NCBI GenBank assembly: GCA_002332795.1
Contig: DDBP01000079.1
Span: 1-5,511 of the forward strand
DNA: 5,511 bases
Origin: Anaerolineales bacterium UBA2029
Lineage (GTDB): Bacteria > Chloroflexota > Anaerolineae > Aggregatilineales > Aggregatilineaceae
Direction of reading: 5' to 3'
Of the stretch, positions 1-4,375 are shown in pieces. The notes under the pieces are model-generated. The model searched no databases. It was given only the letters and a program-made list of their open reading frames with translations, and had not been told where the DNA came from. The position numbers and the translations under genes were made by a program. Within the stretch, counting starts at the first letter, position 1, and every line of letters begins with the position of its first letter.

Positions 1-930
1 TTCGGGCGTCACCCACTCGCCCTTCTCATAGTCCCAGTACTGGTCACCGCCCGGCAGCGGCGCGAAGCCCACCTGACCCTTGATCACCGACACGCTCTCG
101 TCAATGGAGATGGTGCCGACATCGCCCCAGTCAATGTTGAACACCGACAGACCAGCCGGGAAGTAGTTGCGGGTATCGGCCACGTCCCAGTTGATCTGCT
201 CCGGCGGGCCGAGCTTGGTGCTGCGCATGAAGTCTTCCAGCGCCTTGACCCAGCCAGGGTTGTTGATCTGCGGGGTCATGTCTTCGCAGCTAAAGAAGAA
301 GCAGGGGTTGCCAGGGACCTTGCCATAGCCTGCGGCGTGCGAGAAGTAGATGTAGAACGCCTGCGTGTTGCGCTTCTGCGCTTCCATCACACCATAGATG
401 GGGGCCTTGACGCCGGCGGTCTCCACTTCCTTGCCGTTGAAGAACTCGGCGATGTCGTAGTATTCCTTCCAGGTCTTCGGCTCACCCAGCGGATAGCCGT
501 ACTGCGCCTCGAACTCTGCCGCATAGTCCGGGTTGTTGATCAGGTCTTTGCGGTAGTAGAGCATGTGCGAGTCGCCGTCGTACGGCAGCGCGTAGATCGT
601 GTCACCCCAGGCGATGATGCGCTCGCGATACAGGGGGATCACATCTTCCATGTCCACCTTGTCCAGGATTTCCTGGGGGATCGGCTCCAGATAGCCGGGG
701 GCCATGTAGTCGCCGGACCAGGGGGCGGGGAAGATCAGCACGTCATACGCGCCGGAACCGGTCGAGAGCGCCGTGATGGTCTTCTCGAACAGGTCGCCCC
801 AGGCGAACTGCTGCAGCTCGACCTCGCCGCCGGTCATCTCTTCCCATTCGGGAGCGTAGTCTTCCACGGGGCCACCGATCGAGCGGCCTTCCTGGGTGAC
901 CACGACCACCTTCATGCCCTTGAAGGGTTT
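1..930 (-). repeat. tandem gene duplication, downstream copy (pairs with 1610-2539)
   Basis: Positions 1-930 align to 1610-2539 with a constant offset of 1609 and no gap. Identity is patchy: 227-312 is identical to 1836-1921 over 86 bases and 412-483 to 2021-2092 over 72 bases, including silent sites, while the part coding for the first ~60 mature residues is much more diverged. This is a direct tandem duplication of the SBP coding region. The rest of the downstream copy lies outside the window. Confidence 0.95.
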
Positions 931-1011
931 GTCTTCCTGTGCCATGGTGGCGGGCACCAGGCCCACGACCAACACCGCAATGGTCAACAGGACGATCAAC
1001 TTCTTGCTCAT
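1..1011 (-). CDS. ABC transporter family 1 solute-binding protein (SBP-1), 3' end outside window
   Basis: Reading left from the ATG at 1011, the frame stays open for 337 codons to the window edge; by comparison with its neighbour about 160 C-terminal residues are missing. It is the extracytoplasmic substrate-capture component of a sugar-type (CUT1-like) ABC importer. Residues 1-24 form a signal peptide: a basic start (MSKK), a hydrophobic core, and a TMA|QE site fitting signal peptidase I. There is no lipobox cysteine. The mature part starts with a beta strand (KVVVVTQ, 34-40), followed by an STGSG-type segment, a tryptophan/tyrosine-rich middle and a Cys pair at 237 and 242. These are features of the SBP_bac_1 family. 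The start is supported by GGAGG seven bases upstream (1019-1023). It lies 118 bp downstream of SBP-2 with no obvious terminator between, so co-transcription is likely. The family assignment is firm; the substrate is unknown. Confidence 0.9.
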   Translation of the reverse strand, partial: MSKKLIVLLTIAVLVVGLVPATMAQEDKPFKGMKVVVVTQEGRSIGGPVEDYAPEWEEMTGGEVELQQFAWGDLFEKTITALSTGSGAYDVLIFPAPWSGDYMAPGYLEPIPQEILDKVDMEDVIPLYRERIIAWGDTIYALPYDGDSHMLYYRKDLINNPDYAAEFEAQYGYPLGEPKTWKEYYDIAEFFNGKEVETAGVKAPIYGVMEAQKRNTQAFYIYFSHAAGYGKVPGNPCFFFSCEDMTPQINNPGWVKALEDFMRSTKLGPPEQINWDVADTRNYFPAGLSVFNIDWGDVGTISIDESVSVIKGQVGFAPLPGGDQYWDYEKGEWVTPE

Positions 1012-1129
1012 AAGATTGCCTCCACCAGACTAGCTAGCGCAAACAAACCCTAGCAAAGTACTGAATTCTGAATCCACGCTCTTCCCTTGCTTACCCTCCT
1101 TTCCAGTGATAGGCTCCAAACGCGAGACC
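1012..1129 (-). promoter_or_regulatory. SBP-2/SBP-1 intergenic leader with ribosome binding site
   Basis: This 118-bp spacer has no hairpin followed by a T run and no convincing promoter, so SBP-1 is probably read from the SBP-2 transcript. GGAGG at 1019-1023 is the SBP-1 ribosome site, within TCTGGTGGAG, which also precedes SBP-2. A second shared word, TGGAAAGGAG, occurs at 1096-1105 here and at 2697-2706 before SBP-2. Part of the leader was therefore duplicated with the gene. Confidence 0.6.
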
Positions 1130-2629
1130 TCACTCGCCTGTCCAGCTACCGACAGAAGCGCGGTACTGGGCGAGTTGATTCTCGCGCCCCAGACGATCGG
1201 TGATTTCTTCCCAGGCCCTGGCCGCGTTGTCCAGCGCTTCCTGGGCGCTGATCTCGCCCAAGAGCGCGCGGTTGAGTTCTACATCCAGGGCTTGCTGATA
1301 CTCCGCCGTGCCAGTGATGCGCAGGTCGAGCACCGCGTTGGGGTGATTGATGCCGGTCAGGATGGCGTCCAGGTAGTCCCTGGCGCTTTCCTCGTCGAAA
1401 CCGGCTCCCACCCACAGATCAACCGCCTCGAACTGACTGAAGCGCGCCGGGTTGATGCCCGTGCCGCCGGTGACGGCCAGCTTCTTGACCAGTTCCGGAC
1501 GGGCCATGAAGGCTGCGAAGTCGAGCGCCGCTTCTTTCACGTCGCTGTCCGCCGCCACGCCGATGATCCAGCCACCGAAGGCGATGAAGGGGGCCATGTT
1601 CACGCCACCTTCGGGCGTCACCCACTCGCCTTTCTCATAGTCCCAGTACTGGTCACCGCCCGGCAGCGGCGCGAAGCCCACCTGACCCTTGATCTTGGAG
1701 ACGCTCTCGTCAATGGAGATGGTGCCGACATCGCCCCAGTCAATGTTGAACACCGACATGCCGGTCGGGAAATACTTGCGCGTGTCGGCCACGTCCCAGT
1801 TGATCTGCTCCGGCGGGCCGAGCTTGGCGCTGCGGATGAAGTCTTCCAGCGCCTTGACCCAGCCAGGGTTGTTGATCTGCGGGGTCATGTCTTCGCAGCT
1901 AAAGAAGAAGCAGGGGTTGCCGGGAATCTTGGCATAGCCCGCCGCGTGCGAGAAGAAGACGTAAAATCCCTGCGACTTGGGCTTCTGCGCTTCCATCACG
2001 CCGTAGACTGGCGCTGTCTGGCCGGCGGTCTCCACTTCCTTGCCGTTGAAGAACTCGGCGATGTCGTAGTATTCCTTCCAGGTCTTCGGCTCGGCCAGTG
2101 GATAGCCGTACTTTTCCTCGAACTCCGCCGCATACTCCGGGTTGTTGATCAGGTCTTTGCGGTAGTAGAGCATGTGCGAGTCGCCGTCATAGGGCAGCGC
2201 GTAGACGGTGTTGCCCCAGGTGATGATGCGCTCGCGGTAGAGCGGGATCACATCCTCCATGTCCACTTTGTCGAGAATCTTCTGGGGGATGGGCTCCAGG
2301 TAACCGGGGGCCATGTAGTCGCCCGACCAGGGGGCGGGGAAGATCAGCATGTCATATTCGCCCGAACCGGTCGAGAGAGCCGTGACAGTCTTCTGGAAGA
2401 GTTCGTCCCAGGGGAGTTGCACCAGCTCAACCTTGCCACCGGTTTCTTTCTCCCACTCCGGGGCGTACATTTCCACCGGTCCGGCGATCGAAGGCCCAAC
2501 CTGTGTGACCACCACGACCTTCTTGCCCTCAAAGGGCTTGCCTTCGCGGGTCACGAAGAAGACCACCAGGCCCACGATCACCACGATGACGACTAATACT
2601 AGAAGAGCGAGCCATTTCTTGTTCTTCAT
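1130..2629 (-). CDS. ABC transporter family 1 solute-binding protein (SBP-2), complete
   Basis: A complete 499-aa substrate-binding protein, the usual size or slightly above for CUT1 sugar SBPs. Residues 1-26 are a basic N-terminus (MKNKK) and about 20 uninterrupted hydrophobic residues ending FFVTREG. No AxA-type cleavage site and no lipobox Cys is visible, so it looks like an uncleaved membrane anchor. Lobe 1 starts at 37 (KVVVVTQ). W101, W138, W184 and the YYRKDL segment (155-160) are typical of sugar-binding SBPs. Cys240 and Cys245 sit in a conserved CFFFSC-type patch and may form a disulfide. Residues 341-400 (GGVNMAPF..GGW..GTGINPARF) match the hinge/second-lobe region of SBP_bac_1 proteins, and the C-terminal helices contain the usual RAWEEITDRLG-like end. 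From residue 31 on it aligns without gaps to SBP-1. GGAG lies eight bases before the ATG. The permease genes expected beside it are not in the window; they may lie beyond position 1. Substrate unknown. Confidence 0.93.
   Translation of the reverse strand: MKNKKWLALLVLVVIVVIVGLVVFFVTREGKPFEGKKVVVVTQVGPSIAGPVEMYAPEWEKETGGKVELVQLPWDELFQKTVTALSTGSGEYDMLIFPAPWSGDYMAPGYLEPIPQKILDKVDMEDVIPLYRERIITWGNTVYALPYDGDSHMLYYRKDLINNPEYAAEFEEKYGYPLAEPKTWKEYYDIAEFFNGKEVETAGQTAPVYGVMEAQKPKSQGFYVFFSHAAGYAKIPGNPCFFFSCEDMTPQINNPGWVKALEDFIRSAKLGPPEQINWDVADTRKYFPTGMSVFNIDWGDVGTISIDESVSKIKGQVGFAPLPGGDQYWDYEKGEWVTPEGGVNMAPFIAFGGWIIGVAADSDVKEAALDFAAFMARPELVKKLAVTGGTGINPARFSQFEAVDLWVGAGFDEESARDYLDAILTGINHPNAVLDLRITGTAEYQQALDVELNRALLGEISAQEALDNAARAWEEITDRLGRENQLAQYRASVGSWTGE
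1610..2539 (-). repeat. tandem gene duplication, upstream copy (pairs with 1-930)
   Basis: This is the counterpart of 1-930, in the same orientation. Homology at protein level starts at the KPF tripeptide (residue 31 here, 28 in the other copy) and continues through the window edge. The two signal or anchor segments differ in length by three codons and are not alignable beyond general hydrophobicity. Confidence 0.95.
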
Positions 2630-2632
2630 AAG

Positions 2633-2658
2633 CCTATCTCCACCAGAAGAACTGGTAG
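2633..2658 (-). promoter_or_regulatory. SBP-2 ribosome binding site overlapped by a hairpin
   Basis: GGAG (2638-2641) lies eight bases before the ATG. The transcript segment 2658-2640 can fold as CUACCAG / UUCUU loop / CUGGUGG (seven pairs including one G-U), burying the first two Gs of the ribosome site. The matching half, ACCAG, is absent from the SBP-1 leader, so the hairpin is specific to this copy. The fold is read by eye; any regulatory role is inference. Confidence 0.4.
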
Positions 2659-2783
2659 CGGACTATGGGCATGGCCAAAGGATGTGCGCTGTTCCTCTCC
2701 TTTCCACTGGTATTATCGGTCTCTGCGGGTGGCGAGGGCGGCGACGATATAGAGGTACTATTAATGCGCCACCGCGGGTGATC

Positions 2784-2924
2784 TCAGGTTGTTTCCTTCA
2801 AAATATCTGCGATCTCTCTGACGACTGCGCTTGCCGTCTTGTCATCAGTTTGGAAAGTTGCCAGATACCTTGCGTAAAGGCTTCGATTACTCGCTATGGC
2901 AGCCAGTATGTCCTGCAAGTGCAA
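2784..2924 (-). CDS. possible small ORF in the SBP-2 leader (46 aa, unknown)
   Basis: I do not recognise this product. A TTG at 2924 preceded by AGGGA with seven-base spacing opens a 46-codon frame ending in TGA at 2784. The peptide reads as two helices, LHLQDILAAIAS and SAVVREIADILKETT, joined by YLATFQTDDKTA, so it has protein-like composition. The frame also extends upstream without a start codon to a TGA, and beyond that TGA an ATG at 2972 lies in the same frame. It could be a short leader gene, the decayed remnant of a longer gene, or chance. Codon usage (AGA, ATA, CGA, AGT) is less GC-rich than in the neighbouring genes. Only a comparison with relatives can decide. Confidence 0.25.
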   Translation of the reverse strand: MHLQDILAAIASNRSLYARYLATFQTDDKTASAVVREIADILKETT

Positions 2925-2978
2925 TCTATAGTCCCTGAAAGGCGATTGCTGACCGGTTCCTCAGCCTCCCATGATTTC

Positions 2979-3007
2979 AGTATAGCGAAATTCCCCTCGT
3001 GCGTAAA
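2979..3007 (-). promoter_or_regulatory. candidate sigma70-type promoter for SBP-2
   Basis: Reading the minus strand, TTTACG (3007-3002) is followed after exactly 17 bp by TATACT (2984-2979), four and five matches to the consensus hexamers. It lies directly behind the stop codon of the regulator, where a separate promoter for the transport genes would be expected. The predicted start, near 2972, falls on the A of an ATG followed two codons later by TGA. Confidence 0.5.
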
Positions 3008-3014
3008 CGTATCC

Positions 3015-3875
3015 TCACGTCTTGGTTTTGCTCTTGCCACGCCCTGAGCGGCTGGGCGGCACCAGCACCACTCCCTGCGTGACGACCTGCGGGTCGAAGT
3101 GCTGTTCCACCAGGGCCTGCCGGTCGCCCGGCTCGCGCACACGCACCAGCTCGACTTCGAAGCGCGTGCGGTCGCCGCGATGCAGGGCGTGATAGTACTC
3201 GATCGGCGTGCCATCGCTCAGGTAACTGACGCTATCCAGCAGAATGAGCGGCGCGCCCTTTTTCACCCGCAGCATTTCGGCTTCGTATTCGTTCGCCGCC
3301 ACTGCTTCCACCGTGCGCCGTCCCCGCACGATCATGATGCCGCATTCGGCTTCGAGGAAGGCGTACAGCGAACGGCGCGTCAGGTCTACTTCCAGCAGGG
3401 CCGGGCAGGCGTCGCGCGGGATGTAAGTGGTGACCAACTGAATCGGCTCATCCTGCACGAAGCGCAGCCGCTCGATGACCACTACCAGCGTGCCCACCGG
3501 AATCTTCAGGCGTTCGGCTACCTGTCGCCCTGCCGGGATCGCTTCCTGGCGCAGCACGCGGGCCGTGGGGGTGTAGCCCTGCTCGACCATGTCCTGGTAG
3601 AAGCCGGTCAGCTTCTGCACCAGCGCCTCGGTGATCTTCGGCGGAGCGGCGAACGTCCCCTTGCCCTTGGCGCGCGTCACCAGACCGCGTTGTGTCAGTT
3701 CGTTGAGCGCCTGACGAATCACCGGTCGGCTGACCCCGAACAGGCGGCATAGTTCCGGCTCGCTCGGCAATTGCTCACCGGGCTGCCAGGTGCCGGTCTC
3801 CAGGTGTTCTTGCAACGCCTGGCGCACCTGCACGTAGTAGGGAATGCCGCTGCTGCGGTCTATCGAGAAATCCAA
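3015..3875 (-). CDS. GntR-family (HutC subfamily) transcriptional regulator with UTRA domain
   Basis: A 286-aa cytoplasmic DNA-binding regulator. Residues about 9-75 are the GntR winged helix-turn-helix: GIPYYVQVRQAL opens helix 1, PGEQLPSEPELCRLFGVSR gives the classical GntR signature, SRPVIRQALNEL (49-60) is the recognition helix, and GKGTF (71-75) is the wing. Residues about 96-241 form a UTRA effector domain (LVVVIERLRFVQDEPIQLVTTYIP region, then GTPIEYYHALHRGDRTRF), which in this subfamily binds small sugars, sugar phosphates or amino-acid derivatives. The start is TTG: an in-frame TAA lies four codons upstream, and the first internal Met falls after the HTH. AGG about eight bases upstream is a weak ribosome site. 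A roughly 40-residue tail ending in SRSGRGKSKTKT exceeds the usual family length and is basic. It lies upstream of both SBP genes on the same strand, so it probably controls them and itself. The ligand is not predictable. Confidence 0.92.
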   Translation of the reverse strand: MDFSIDRSSGIPYYVQVRQALQEHLETGTWQPGEQLPSEPELCRLFGVSRPVIRQALNELTQRGLVTRAKGKGTFAAPPKITEALVQKLTGFYQDMVEQGYTPTARVLRQEAIPAGRQVAERLKIPVGTLVVVIERLRFVQDEPIQLVTTYIPRDACPALLEVDLTRRSLYAFLEAECGIMIVRGRRTVEAVAANEYEAEMLRVKKGAPLILLDSVSYLSDGTPIEYYHALHRGDRTRFEVELVRVREPGDRQALVEQHFDPQVVTQGVVLVPPSRSGRGKSKTKT

Positions 3876-3891
3876 TGCGCCAGCCTGTTAT

Positions 3892-3905
3892 CTTGTCATT
3901 ACAAG
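3892..3905. promoter_or_regulatory. candidate GntR-family operator palindrome
   Basis: CTTGT-CATT-ACAAG is a perfect 5-bp inverted repeat with a four-base spacer. GT..AC half-sites of this spacing fit the operators of GntR/HutC regulators. It covers the -35 box of the plus-strand promoter and lies at about +6 to +19 of the regulator's own promoter, so a bound dimer could block both. The position and symmetry are seen; the binding is inferred. Confidence 0.5.
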
Positions 3906-3922
3906 CGTCTATGTTGTATTAT
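3893..3922 (+). promoter_or_regulatory. candidate divergent promoter toward the dehydrogenase
   Basis: On the plus strand TTGTCA (3893-3898, five of six) and TATTAT (3917-3922, five of six) are 18 bp apart. The -10 overlaps the -10 of the opposing regulator promoter by five bases. A transcript from here would run about 450 nt, through a terminator-like hairpin and palindromic repeat A, before the dehydrogenase ATG at 4376, so a closer promoter may also exist; I did not find a convincing one. Confidence 0.45.
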
Positions 3923-3946
3923 ATGCGCAACTTCGGCGCAATGCAA
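3918..3946 (-). promoter_or_regulatory. candidate promoter of the GntR-family regulator gene
   Basis: On the minus strand TTGCAT (3946-3941) and a perfect TATAAT (3923-3918) are separated by 17 bp. The predicted start near 3911 leaves a short leader of about 36 nt to the TTG start codon. The -10 match is exact; the -35 is weak (three of six). A GCGCAA word occurs twice, at 3925-3930 and 3936-3941, 11 bp apart, within or next to the spacer. Confidence 0.6.
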
Positions 3947-4033
3947 CTGAGTGACGCACGGGGTGTGTGCAAAGGTTGTCAGTGACTTGGGTGCGCCGGA
4001 TAGCCCTCATCCCCCTCGTGCGGCGTCAGGGGC

Positions 4034-4080
4034 GGACAGCCATTGAGCACCTCTCGAACAGGCGGCTGTCTTTAACTTTA
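4034..4080 (+). terminator. terminator- or attenuator-like hairpin
   Basis: GACAGCC (4035-4041) can pair with GGCTGTC (4064-4070), seven perfect pairs around a 22-nt loop, followed by TTTAACTTTA. The T tract is interrupted and the loop is long, so it would be a weak terminator. It lies on the path from the divergent promoter to the dehydrogenase, where it could attenuate read-through. Confidence 0.3.
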
Positions 4081-4177
4081 CCTCACCCCCACTCGGCGCT
4101 AACGCGCCTCGTTGCCCCCTCTCCACACGTGGAGAGAGGGGGCCAGCCGGGCGAAGCGAGGCTGGGGATGAGGTAAA
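4077..4177 (+). repeat. palindromic intergenic repeat, copy A (101 bp)
   Basis: The ends TTTACCTCACCCC (4077-4089) and GGGGATGAGGTAAA (4164-4177) are inverted repeats with a single bulged A. The centre folds as CTCTCCA/TGGAGAG flanked by C4/G4 runs, and GCCTCG/CGAGGC forms a further arm, so the whole element can form a cruciform. This architecture fits REP- or MITE-like palindromic repeats, which are non-coding and often numerous in a genome. It encodes no transposase. A second copy lies at 5430. Confidence 0.8.
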
Positions 4178-4262
4178 CTGAAGCGAGCCAACCTTAAGCT
4201 TGCTCTAGCCTTGTCCGCCCAGGAACCCGTGCGGCGGGAGAAAGAGTGTCCAGGTAAGCCGG

Positions 4263-4310
4263 TCGCTTCCCCTCGCTCCGCGACGCCAGTCGCGAGGGAG
4301 AGGGGAGTGA
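4263..4310. repeat. long imperfect hairpin, possible diverged relative of the palindromic repeat
   Basis: CCCCTC and GAGGGG enclose CGCGA and TCGCG around a short CGCCAG loop, with a few mismatches or bulges in between, making a stem of more than ten pairs. The right end, GAGGGGAGTGAGAGGTA, recalls the right terminus of copy A, so this may be a decayed third member of the family. It lies 65 bases before the dehydrogenase start codon and would be in its leader. No T run follows. Confidence 0.5.
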
Positions 4311-4375
4311 GAGGTAGCAGGGCGCGGCCAACTGCCTGACACATTTTGCACGCACCCAGAGAAAGGCAAATCTTC

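Larger units (their letters stand above)
2630..3014 (-). promoter_or_regulatory. 385-bp regulator-SBP-2 intergenic region / long 5' leader
   Basis: If transcription starts at the promoter at 2979-3007, the SBP-2 mRNA has a leader of about 340 nt. It contains the possible small ORF at 2784-2924, a long-range stem (GGTGGCG from 2773-2767 with CGCCACC from 2734-2728, 32-nt loop), the shared TGGAAAGGAG word and the hairpin at the ribosome site. I recognise no known riboswitch and see no clear intrinsic terminator. Local composition is more AT-rich than in the genes. Confidence 0.5.
3876..4375. other. 500-bp non-coding divergent intergenic region
   Basis: From left to right this region contains the operator palindrome, the two overlapping promoters, a terminator-like hairpin, palindromic repeat copy A, a second long hairpin and the GAAAGG ribosome site of the dehydrogenase (4361-4366). 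Short frames run through the repeat on both strands but read only PHP/HVERG-type low-complexity translations of the palindrome, and are not genes. Confidence 0.7.

Noticed and set aside
1106..2596. A 496-codon open frame on the plus strand, opposite SBP-2
   Set aside because: It is the mirror of the real gene's codon bias, with low-complexity His/Val/Asp/Arg-rich text and no domain. The same artefact appears opposite SBP-1 at 337-1053. SBP-2 on the minus strand is a recognisable family member with a ribosome site.
2954..2969. CTGA..TCAG symmetry around ACCGGT just downstream of the SBP-2 promoter
   Set aside because: Only the outer four bases match; the centre is not symmetric about the same axis and it does not resemble the operator candidate at 3892.
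2349..3047. A 232-codon plus-strand frame running from SBP-2 into its leader
   Set aside because: No start signal, no recognisable domain, composition changes at the gene boundary; it is an antisense frame extended by chance.
3099..3752. A 217-codon plus-strand frame opposite the regulator
   Set aside because: Antisense shadow of a convincing GntR/UTRA gene; His/Arg/Ala-rich with no motif.
4346..4375. TTG at 4346 as the dehydrogenase start
   Set aside because: It would add ten residues before the normal family N-terminus and has no ribosome site, whereas the ATG at 4376 has GAAAGG at nine bases.
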